Below, piece by piece: positions 26,118-41,404 of a DNA stretch of 64,000 nucleotides. Numbering within the stretch: the stretch's first letter is position 1; each line of letters opens with the position of its first letter. Location of the stretch: the NCBI GenBank assembly GCA_016748015.1, contig JAAOMT010000258.1, positions 531,008 to 595,007 of the forward strand, given 5' to 3'. The position numbers and the translations under genes were made by a program. The stretch comes from Geosiphon pyriformis. Lineage: Eukaryota; Glomeromycota; Glomeromycetes; Archaeosporales; Geosiphonaceae. The notes under the pieces were generated by a model. The model did not search any database and was not told the DNA's origin. It saw only the letters and a list, made by a program, of their open reading frames with translations.

Positions 26118-26465
26118 AACTAAAGCTCCGGACAAGCTGGCTCGAGCAGAGCTATAAGATAAATAATTGGCTTGAGCCAAGCCATGATAATAAAAGTATT
26201 GGCCTGAGCTGAGTCAAGCTTAATAACTGTTAGCTTGGCTTGGCTTGGCTCAAAACAGCTTAATTAATTTATCTACAAGTTCAAATACGAAATTTTTTGT
26301 CACTTTGTTTAATATCTAAAACCTTTCAAAGACTTATGTAGTAAATATTTAAAAAGAATCGTTTCAAGGTATAATACTAATAGACGAAAGACTATTGTTA
26401 CTTAGAAAGGAATTGGTAATGGTGTTCCCGATTTCATAGTCGAAAATTCTGTGTGTAACATTAAA
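26118..26465 (+). repeat. Dispersed GGCTT-rich repeat, copy A
   Basis: A GC-richer island in A/T-rich DNA reads TAAAGCTCCGG, then GGCTTGAGCCAAGCC (an inverted motif), then a tandem of GGCTT units (AGCTTGGCTTGGCTTGGCTC near 26,230-26,250). It ends in a stretch around 26,420-26,460 containing GTCGAAAATTCTGTGTGTAAC. The reverse complement matches 57,955-58,193 along most of its length, so it is a dispersed repeat family, possibly a MITE or SINE-like element. Ends and target duplications are not clear. Confidence 0.65.
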
Positions 26466-27228
26466 ATAACAAAATCAATTAACTATAGACATTATTAAAA
26501 ATAATCAGCTATGCTGAATGCGATGAAATGTGTCTTAATTGCGCTTACATCAATTTGTACACATGAAGTAAATATTTTTTCACCACATATATTCATTTGT
26601 GTTTTTTTAGAAAAAATATTATTCATCAGTATTGAATTTTTTGAATAATTAAAAATAAGATTTAGGTAAAATATATGTAAATTAAGTTTAGATTCAACCT
26701 TTTGCTGTCACTTGGTTACCAAACATTTGATTTTGGATTGCTTATTTTGATTCTGATTTTTTCTTCAAAATATGTCCGATTGCTACAAAACTTGGTTATT
26801 GATTTTTTGGTTCGATGCTTTGTTTAATTGATGAAGCGCTAACAAATAACTAATTGAAACGATCTAAATAAAAGTGCAGTTTATAACTGAGAATCTCATT
26901 TTTGTCTAATTTAATAACTCCATAAAAAATGTAAAACATTAGTATTTTTATCATCATTTTTATTTAAAGAATAATTTTAGAATTCATAATTTTTATTTGA
27001 GGATTCAATTAAATACATTTCTATTAACAATATACAAACATTATACAAATATTTGATGAATATATAAAATATTCAATTTTGTGTTAAATATACATATTTT
27101 ATTTTAACTGGTTTTAGCAAAATATGTTTAGGTTTAATAATAAACCATTTTTATTAGATTACTTCAAATCTTAAAAAACTATTTCTGAATTTTAAAATAC
27201 CAAAATTTAATCTTAATCTTTATAACTG

Positions 27229-27229
<1 letters not shown>

Positions 27230-27264
<35 letters not shown>
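27230..27264. repeat. (TTA)n microsatellite
   Basis: About eleven uninterrupted TTA/ATT triplets in intergenic DNA, ended by a single C. No coding role is likely. Confidence 0.9.
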
Positions 27265-28492
27265 CATTATATATACATGGCAAAAATTCTCAACTGAACT
27301 TTAAAAAGAATTATTTGAATTGTATAAGTTTTTTATATTATGAAATTTTTTATTCGGATCAAATTTTTTTGTGATTTTTTTGAAAAATAAGATTTTTAAT
27401 CTGTAATTTGTCTGATAGCTACCAATTGGTTAATAAAAAAATTTTGCCAAAAAAACTCAATTTTTATTTGAAATCTCTAAAGTTTATCGAAATTCATGTT
27501 TTTGGTTTGGATTAATTAAACTTTAATTATATTTAATCAATTAAATGGTGGATTTTTGCATGATAAATATGCTGAAATAAATTAAACCACATGTAAAGTT
27601 AATTATTTTCAATTTGATTTACCTAATTTTGTGAATTTTAATATCAAATCTTGAATTAATTAAAATGGCTAAAAGTGAAAACGTAAAAACAATATGGCTT
27701 TTACAAAAATTGATGTAATGTTTTTTAACATAAAACCAAATCAATTAAAAATAAATATGTACTTGGGATTTTATTACGATATTTGAATTTCCACATAAAA
27801 GTGAGTTTTTATTATTTTTAACGTTTCTAAAGAATAATTTATCAATCATCTTAATCAATATTAAACTTTAAATGAAGAAATAAAAAACAATTTATTTTTA
27901 ACTCATTTTTTTCATTCTTGAGTACATAAATTGTTATTTCAAGAATATTCTTTCCAAAAACTCTGTTGTTTTAAATTTCCAATTTGATCAAAAAATCTAA
28001 AATATTCAAAATTTTGAGCCAAAAATAGGAATATTTTCAAGTATTCATCGTAATTATTCTAGCCTATTGCCTCTTTGAAGTAATGGATTAAATCTTTTTA
28101 TACTCGGAGAGTCGTTACATCCGAATTTTGGTAGAGTGCTGTAAAAGGAAATTTGGGTCAATAATTACACATTAATTCCAGCTTGTGAATAAGACACTAG
28201 AACATATATCCCACAAGATTGTTAGATCTTGTTATTAGCGATGTCCTTACTCCGAAGCCTAAAAGTCGAATATTTTCAAAAAAATCTTGTTTCAAGACGA
28301 TGTTTGCGATCTGAAGCCACGATAACTATAAAAAAATCCATTCATTAAGAGAATTCTTTAACTAGCAGTATCAAGTTCTGGTGGTAATCTAAGTATTTTG
28401 TAAATTGAAACTTTTATTTTTTAGAATGGGTCCAGGCCGTTTGAAAATCTAATATATCCTGGATTCTAGATCTCAAATTTTGGAACTCTCTT

Positions 28493-31296
28493 TTACAATT
28501 TCTGAGCAGCAGTCCAAAATAGTGCCCATGTTCGGGTCAGGCCATCATCTAGCGGCCCCTTTGGATTTTTTAAAAAGTAGTCGTAGGCGGCAGTGGGATT
28601 TATTTGAGCATAGTTCATTTGAAGCAAAGACATCCAGCCGTCAGTAATATTATTTACAATTGGAGCTAAAACTGTTTCCCATTCTTCCCTTACCTATACA
28701 CGATTGAAAAATGGATTATAGTCAATATTGATCAAGGTTCATTGTATACGTTTTAAGTCTCTAACATTGATAAAATTTTCTTTTACTTACAAAGACACTG
28801 CTTCGTGAATACGGAGAAATAGGTGTTACTGGAAGGATTTGAATTCCATGAATACATTCTAAAAATAGAAACCAAAATGATCAAATTAAATGTGAAAAAC
28901 TAAGCTTTTCAAGAGTTAAGGAGATCCTAAGCTTACCTGTCTTATTAGAAAAATAGGTAGTATAGTCAATTTTGTTTTCGAACAGAATACCGGTAACTTT
29001 GTTCTTGACGAAATTTTTTGGTTGAACTTTATTATCATTCTTCATCAAAAAATACGAGTCCAAGGATCTTGCCAAAATGCCGAGCATCAAATCTGATAAT
29101 TTTACCATATCTGCTTGTCGCGAAACTAAACCCCAAAGCTTCATAGCGTAATAAAAATTCACATCTTCACTAGTAGATTCCTCATCCTTGCCATCTGCTG
29201 AAGAGAAAATTCCGGTGGACCAAGAATGACCCATAAACCAATCAAAAGCACGGAATGTCGGAAAGTATTTGTCTTCAGATGAAGGATTGGCTACATCACG
29301 TATAAGACTATTAACCCATTCTTCATGGTTTTTACCCCAAACTTCATCATAATGGCGAATTATGGCGGCAGCATGAATATGGTAGCCATAATGATAATGA
29401 TGGTCACTTTCAAAAAGAGATGGATATAAAAATTATAGAATAGATTTTGTATAAAATAAGTCAAGGATTGGGTTGATGGGCAAGTTTAGATTGCACGAGT
29501 AGTAAATCTGAAATTGGTTCAACATACTTGTACCAAGTATTTCCAAAATCCGCAGTTGGACCGTTTGTAAAGCCTTCTGAACTGATTATTCCTTTCCATG
29601 TCGAGTCATATTGAAGTGGAAAAGTTATATTATTACTGACCAAAGGTTCCATAGCAGCCTATTTTCATTGAAAACCATTTAAATCCAACTCGAATCAAAA
29701 TGGACTAGAGCTTTGTAAAGTTTATTAATAATACCTTGAGTTTATCCAAACATTCTTTTCCAAGAGCTTTATCATCAAGAAAATCGTTCGCAACTAAGCA
29801 AACCATGCCAAGTTTGGCCAATCCTTTTCCAGAGAAATATATGGATTTTAAATCCAAAGTTTGTGCCTTAAAATCACTCGCGACATCGAGTTTGGCTTGT
29901 TGAGCTATTGTGGCTTTCTGTTCAGCGGTAATATGAGAATACGTTGGTAAGAAGTCGACCTTGTTAAGTTCCTTCTCTACAAAAACCCAGTTATCGCCTA
30001 AATAAGCAGTCATCATTCCATTTGTGATCGAAGGCAATTGAATTTCAGTCGGATTAACATTGGAAGTTGGAGAAAAAGATTCAGAGTGATGTGGAAGAGC
30101 AAAGTGTAGTAGTGGTTGAGATTCATTTCCTCGCACAACGTTCCATTTGAATGCATAAATTCCATTTCTAAAGTTGGTAAAAAATAAAATTATTTCTTAT
30201 TTCTAATTAATATCGAAAAATGATTCAAAAAATAATTTTACCCGTCACTATTAGAGACTTGAAGCGTGGCACCGGTTGCATAGGTGCCAACATTTCGATC
30301 ATACAAAGCTTCGGTTTGAGAACTACCAAATGGTATTTTGGCAATTTGAACGATACCCGTGAATAGGCCGGAATCAGATCCTAAAAGATTCGGACTTCTC
30401 AATTTCAAATCGAGAGGTTTACTTTTATCATTCGACGGTTTTGCATACAAAAGCCATACAACCCCATTTTCCAATAATATTCTATATTTTTGCCAGCCGT
30501 TTGATACTAATTTTGGTATTTCTTCCGTTACCAATTCAATATTTCGAAATAATACCACAGAACCGAAAATTGGTGTTAAGTTTTCATAATTTGCTGTCAC
30601 ATAACTCATTCCACGAACAATTGGTATCGAAATATGAGCTGAACGCTCAAATTTTTGGTCTAAGGCGGCAGGAAAAAGGTTTAATTCTACAGAGAATTCA
30701 TCAAAATTGGATACTGTCATTGTGTGGTTCACGCCGAATTCACTCGCTGAAATCGAAAGACTCGGAATGAATGGATTAAAGAAAAATCTAGCTGGATCTG
30801 CGGCTGGATCTGGCCCAAATGTCTAAAAATTTCAAATTTTATGTCTTTCAAAGAAATCTCTTAGAAACCCGAGGTGTTAGACTTGATAAAAATTAAAAGT
30901 GCTCACCCTAGTACTTGCGTCGGCCTGCGAAATACTCAACCCTAGGATTCCATTGGTCTGTCCATTTTCCCAACGTAGACCATACGGCAGCGGCCAAACT
31001 GGTTGACGGCCATTATCCAAAACAAAATTATCGTAAAATTTATTTGTTGGTATCGGAGTTTGTTGTTCGTCATTTAAACTAGGGCCAAGATGTTGAGGCA
31101 AGACAGTATGTTTTATGACAGAAAATAAACTGTCAGGTGCTTTCAGAGATATTGGTTTCAGTAAATCAGAATTTATATTAAATTCCATCGGTTTGATTTT
31201 CGGATTTTTATAAGGGGCGCTTGAAGCCAATTGGACGAGCATTAAGAAAGATAAAATCGACGATGATGATAATATGATATAGAAGCGACGCCACAT
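28493..31296 (-). CDS. Secreted endo-1,3-beta-glucanase, family GH81
   Basis: The enzyme hydrolyses beta-1,3-glucan, most likely in the fungus's own wall during growth, spore germination or hyphal separation. Exons on the minus strand: 31296-30907, 30822-30242, 30167-29735, 29658-29528, 29406-28937, 28858-28791, 28693-28493, giving 757 residues in one frame. The N-terminus has a hydrophobic segment (LSFLMLVQLASSA) typical of a signal peptide or anchor. GH81 hallmarks: PIPTNKFYDNF, WPLPYGLRW, the DHHYHYGYH block from residue 513, GHSWSTG, and the acidic loop DEESTSED with Glu587, Glu588 and Glu592, where the family's catalytic glutamate lies. The first Met is the only one before the signal sequence. 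On the minus strand a TTATAAA at 31,417-31,423, about 120 bp upstream, is a possible TATA box. Confidence 0.95.
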
Positions 31297-32166
31297 CTTG
31301 GATTTCCCGCAATTTAAATAAGTAGGAATAAATAGTTTTATATTCGCCTTTTTAAGTAATGGCAGATTTTTGCAATGTGTAAACTACTAAATTCAAGGTG
31401 GCTATATAGCTGACATTTATAAGGGTTAGAGAAATATACCTAATATACCAAAGGCTAGCTTAAACTTGGTTATTTTTACTATCACGCCAATTTTGGAACA
31501 AAAGTTTGTAAAAATATATTATCTATTTTTGCTTTATCTACGGGTTTAGGTTAATTCCTGAACCATACGGAATCACAATAAGCGAGATAATGATCAAATT
31601 TTCATCTAGGCTCAAAAAGTAAAAGAAGCACACCGTTGTGAATTTCTTTTTTTGATGAACATATATATCATCCCATACAAAAAGGAAGTAATTTTCCAAT
31701 TCTTTGGAAACAAACATATTCCCGGCATTTCTTTTCCTATTTCAAGCTCTTGTATCGTGTTGCTATAGCAAACAAACTTACCGCAAAGCAAAGCAAGAGA
31801 GAATAATAAAAACTACGAACAAATAGTTTCTATCTCTTAAACTAAGATTATTGAACACACCAAGTAAGTCTTTTGGGTTGCTAGCCTAATCTGTCAAGTC
31901 GCAACTTCTGGCTGTCTGTCCGTTTCTTCGATTTTTGTGGGATCGGTAAAATGTAATAAGGTCCAAGATATCGTTCTTGCGTATCTATTAGAAAAGCAAC
32001 CAGGGTTCAAATCAGTCATGGAAATTTGAAACGCTTATTGTCCAATAGAAAGAGTTGTTCTTACCCATCCCTAAACATTATCTTGCATTTTTGAGTTTCT
32101 TCATCCTTTTCAATGATCTTTCCTGATTATGTGGGTTGCGTTTTTCAAAGGTAATTGTAAAAATGA
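31297..32166. other. Intergenic between GH81 start and KDM4 3' end
   Basis: About 870 bp with no ORF of note. It should hold the GH81 promoter and 5' UTR (minus strand, reading from 31,297 upwards) and the 3' UTR of the demethylase gene. Apart from the TATA-like box mentioned with GH81, I see no distinct regulatory motif. Confidence 0.5.
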
Positions 32167-37717
<5,551 letters not shown>

Positions 37718-38495
37718 TCACTTGCAAGAATTCGCACCTACTATTTTCGAATTCCCTTGTATAATCTGTCTTTCCCTAACGGTTTTAATTGAATAATTAT
37801 CTCCTAATTCGTGGCTTTCTCTCAACAAAACCCCTAAAAAATAAAATTCAAAGCAAGAGATAATTATTTAAAAAGAAATATTTTCGGGGACAAAAACCAT
37901 CGAATTATAAACTACAATTTTATTACTTACGAAAAGAGGTTCGCGTCGGATCTTCCGAAACAGCTTGCACAACATTTTTGCGTATGATTTGTGCCACTTT
38001 TTGGGCGTAATCGACTTTCTGAATAAAAAAAAGCCAATCTCATTTTTAATCCGATGTTTATACTATTAATATTCTTATCAAAATTTTTTACCTCTAGAAT
38101 TGCTTTTTGATTTATCTCATTGGCATTTGACAAAAAACCTTTTTTAGTCTGATCTCGAGCCGCTTTTCATTTCAAAAATTATTAATTAATAGTGTGTAAA
38201 AATATATATTTCAAATGCAATCCACAATTCAATCTAAGTTAATCCTTTGAAACATAATTCACCTTGAAGGCGCTCAAAATCGCCTGATTAATAGAAAATT
38301 TAGTAGAAATGTATCATCAGGGAATTTTTATTCAAAATATAATGAAATGCATATATAATAACGAATAACGTGGAAAAGTATACCATGAAAAGTCTCCCGT
38401 TCGGCCTTCAATAAATCCCGATACGCTTTTAACACTAAGGCACGTAATCCCGTCTTCGATGTTGATAAACATGTGGCAGTTTTTTGGGTAGACAT
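37718..38495 (-). CDS. MZM1: Mitochondrial complex III assembly factor, LYR family (MZM1/LYRM7)
   Basis: In yeast and man this small matrix protein holds the Rieske iron-sulphur protein before its insertion into complex III. Exons, minus strand: 38495-38384, 38283-38263, 38162-38092, 38018-37931, 37833-37718; 135 residues. The LYR-type motif is AYRDLLKAERETFHGD, with the triad position occupied by Tyr-Arg after a variant first residue, followed by RDQTKKGF. The sequence then runs QIIRKNVVQAV, and the last exon supplies LRESHELGDN, which matches the conserved family C-terminus. Reading through at 37,931 instead would stop after two codons and lose that motif, so I prefer the five-exon model. 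Exon 2 is 21 nt. The final 25 residues are not family-typical. It is divergent to ATP12 across 154 bp. Confidence 0.85.
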
Positions 38496-38649
38496 TTATC
38501 AGTCAAAAACCTAGTTGATCAATTTTTTTTCAACATTTCTCGGTGTGCTTTTGATCAGCATACCGTCACTATTTCATTAATAATTGGAATGATCAAAAAT
38601 TGCTGTAATCTCCGTTTCGCTTTGGCTACCAAATACACCTAGAGTTAAA
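38496..38649. promoter_or_regulatory. Shared divergent promoter region of MZM1 and ATP12
   Basis: Only 154 bp separate the two start codons, so both promoters must overlap here or extend into the genes. Three exact copies of the palindrome TGATCA lie at 38,516-38,521, 38,552-38,557 and 38,590-38,595. No TATA box is evident. A binding role for TGATCA is a guess based on the clustering. Confidence 0.5.
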
Positions 38650-40051
38650 ATGCTCAATTTCAAATCTCGTTTGATTGTTCTTAATCTTTGCAATTCAAGA
38701 GCCTTTTCTTACCACCCAGCTCTTGCTTCCAAATCGAGAAGCTTGATTGTTCAGACGTTTAGAAATCAATTTACACGTGGATTTTATGTACCAACAGAAA
38801 ACCGCGTGAAACAAAAAGATAAAAATCCAGGTCAAGTTAAAAAAATGATAACGCATATAATTTATTAACTAAGATCTTTTATCAAAATCAAAACTTGGAA
38901 ATAAATAGAAGCCGAAAATTTACCACGACGTTTTTGGGAAAAAGTAACTTTGAAATTAGATGAATCTAAAGGTAAAATAGATTTATAACCTAAGATCTTA
39001 CCAAAAATATTTTCTTAATAAATTCTCAACTTACCTTTTGAATCCTATAAACTGGACCAAATATTCTAAGGAATTTACCTAATATTGTTGGACAAACGTG
39101 TTTTAAAAACCCCAGGCGGTGTTCCACTGAGTATACAACCTACTAAAAAGACAGTAGCATATTTGGTTGCAGGTGAATGGGAGTCACAAAAAACTGTGAT
39201 AAAGCCTCATTTATTGCCACTGGTTGGTAAATAATTATCTTTTCATTAAATTAATTTTTTCCTCTATGTTAATTCTCATTTCTTCTCTTGATAAATCGAA
39301 TAGACTTCTTTGGTTGCTAGAGCCATTGATACTTTCACAGATCTTCATTCGAAGCAGCGTGAGAAAGCCATTTTACGTTTACTTCCATATTTTGACACAG
39401 ATACAATTTGGTAGGGTAATTGTCGTATACTTTTCCCTTGCATAATTTTCTGACTCGTCAAATGTGTTTGAACATTCTATAGCTATCAACAGCCATTTCC
39501 GGAATCTCTCGTAGAGTTACAAACTCTATATTGGAATCCAGTTTTACTATGGGCCCAACAATTCTATGAAGTTGAAATCAAGACAACTCATAAAATCATA
39601 GGCGTAAGACAGCCACAAGTTACTAAAGATAAATTATGGAAAGTCGTCGATAAATTTGACCCATTAAAATTGGCCGGTATGATGCATTTTTTTAACTTCA
39701 GTTTGATTATTATCAATTTCTTTGATCAAGAGAAAATAAACATGAGGGATTCGTTGGTTGATCAGCCTTTGAGCGAGCGGTGATGACTTCCAAATCTTAT
39801 CTCATTGGACTTGGACTAGTAGAGAAACAGTTCACAGCGGAACAAGCAACGCAGGCTGCTCAGGTCGAGATGGTATCCCAAACCATGCAATGGGGGCAAA
39901 TTGAAAACGGTAAGTAGGATTGTCTTGGTAATTAAATAGCCCTTCCTCATACTGGAATCGTTTTATTATCACAGTCCATGATCTTGAACATGAAGAAATT
40001 AGGCGTCAACTTGGATCTGTTGCCTGCGCATTAATTACAAATGATGCCTAA
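38650..40051 (+). CDS. ATP12: Mitochondrial F1-ATPase assembly chaperone ATP12
   Basis: Atp12 binds free F1 alpha subunit in the mitochondrial matrix and allows alpha-beta assembly of ATP synthase. Exons: 38650-38830, 38909-38971, 39071-39222, 39304-39410, 39483-39676, 39766-39909, 39975-40051; 305 residues. The N-terminus (about 45 residues) is rich in Arg, Ser and hydrophobics with no acids, as in a mitochondrial targeting sequence. Family motifs follow: RRFWEKVTL, LDKRVLKTPGG, VAGEWESQ, TSLVARAID, YWNPVLLWA, AAFERAVMTSKSYLIGLGL and WGQIENVHD-LEHEEIRRQLGS near the end. The first intron has a weak donor (GTCAAG), and the junction it defines (Pro-Glu-Ala) is the least certain. The gene is convergent with mS35, 215 bp apart. 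Confidence 0.92.
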
Positions 40052-40266
40052 GAATAGACAAAGAATTGCATATATCAATTTTAAATGGGATGTCATACCA
40101 AAATAACAAAAAAAACCTAATGATTTGATGAATATGCCGTGTTTTAATCGCATCTCAGCAAATATTTGATTCCGCATCTAGCCTTGTCTTCTTTGTGTCA
40201 ATTATTACCTTCCTAATGTCAAGGTGGTCACTTTGAAACTTAAATTTATCTACTATTTTTGATAAT

Positions 40267-41240
40267 TTAAATTAAAATAGGTTCATCAATTGGGGGAGGA
40301 AAATCAATTATGGGTTTTGATTCATCCTTAGGAGGTAATTTATTTCCTTGGGGAGCTTGGATTAGCCATTCTTTTGGAAATATATAGTTCGGATGTTTTC
40401 GCTTAATATGACGTAAATCAATTGGAATATCGGCAAAGGTATCTTTCATATCCTATCAAAGAAAATATTAATTAATAGCCGCCAAATTGAGACTCACGCG
40501 CAAAAATGCTATTGAAGTTAAAAAACAAAGGGAATACTACAGTTACCTTTGCTTCATTAACCAAACGATCCAACAAATCACTCAAATACTTTTTATTTTG
40601 TGCTTGATGGGGGAATTTATCACAAACAAATTTAAGCGAGCCTCGGAAGGGCCACTCCTTGTCATTGAATGTTTGTTTCCATGGCGCCCCTTTGGGAAGA
40701 TTATAATGCGGCCCACATAATACTATAAATTTGTGTGCTTGAACACGAACCATCTGTGTTTGCAAGATTAGATCACTAAGTTGAAATGTTAGTACAACTT
40801 TTTTTTCAATTGGGCTCGGTTCTCCTATTAACCATTGCGTTTGAAAGCAAAGTATTTGTGACTTTTTCGGTGGAATGAATGGCTCTATAAACTCTAGAGA
40901 CAAAGGAAAAAAAATTGACGTTGGTTGTTACCAAAAACTGTTTAAAAGAAGACTTAAAACGTAAAATGCTAGGCCTACTATTAAGTTGGGGTATCTCGTA
41001 TTTAGTCTTTCGAAGGTACTTTCGCACCTCACGTTGTGACCACAAAATCTCCTGCCCAGTTGAAGTCATATCGTCGAATCGATATTCATCCATTCTTTCA
41101 ACGTCATAGCCTGCCTTTTCACGCAAAGGAGCAAGCCGACGCTGTTTACGGGCATTTGGGACGAATGTAGTAGAAAAGAATCTACGAGGGGTTAAATTTG
41201 AGTGTGTGTTGAGCGAAATTAGGAATGTCCTTTTTAACAT
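40267..41240 (-). CDS. RSM24: Mitochondrial small-subunit ribosomal protein mS35 (Rsm24 family)
   Basis: A structural protein of the mitoribosomal small subunit. Exons, minus strand: 41240-40979, 40893-40547, 40452-40267; 264 residues. I chose the Met at 41,240 because it opens a basic, Ser/Arg-rich presequence (MLKRTFLISL then RRFFSTT); an in-frame Met further up at 41,333 would add about 31 residues without conservation. Conserved mS35 domain: FIEPFIPP, KKVVLTFQLSDL, HKFIVLCGPHYN, KFPHQAQNKKYLSDLLDRLV and MKDTFADIPIDLRH. The junction between exons 1 and 2 has one alternative donor (GTAACA further down), which would lengthen the product by a few residues. It is divergent with RAD3 across 164 bp. 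Confidence 0.9.
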
Positions 41241-41404
41241 TATCAATTTAATATGACAAATTGAAGAATAGGAAGGTCTTTTGCAAATTGGGGTATCCAG
41301 AATCGCTGATCCTGTAAAAATTAAAATTTTCAAGATTCACCTCTTGTTAAACATCTTTAATAGAAAGTCAGCTTATCGCCCAAACTCTTTTAAGAGCACC
41401 CAAG
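41241..41404. promoter_or_regulatory. Divergent promoter region of mS35 and RAD3
   Basis: Only 164 bp lie between the two proposed start codons, so the promoters are shared or overlapping. I see no TATA box or repeated motif, apart from one TGATCC near 41,305 that is a one-base variant of the TGATCA seen at the MZM1-ATP12 promoter. Confidence 0.4.

Larger units (their letters stand above)
24619..28492. other. 3.9-kb A/T-rich intergenic region
   Basis: It lies between the 3' ends of the Ca2+-ATPase and GH81 genes, which converge on it. The first few hundred bases are of gene-like composition (probably 3' UTR). Then it becomes A/T-rich with no recognisable protein. It contains a dispersed GGCTT-rich repeat at 26,118-26,465 (listed separately) and a (TTA)n microsatellite at about 27,230-27,264. 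Confidence 0.6.

Noticed and set aside
37923-38018. Four-exon MZM1 model ending at the TAA at 37,923
   Set aside because: It would lose the conserved LRESHELGDN end, which a GTAAGT donor and TTTTTTAG acceptor join in frame from 37,833.
41240-41333. Upstream Met for mS35 at 41,333
   Set aside because: The added residues are not presequence-like and crowd the RAD3 promoter; the Met at 41,240 opens a typical targeting sequence.
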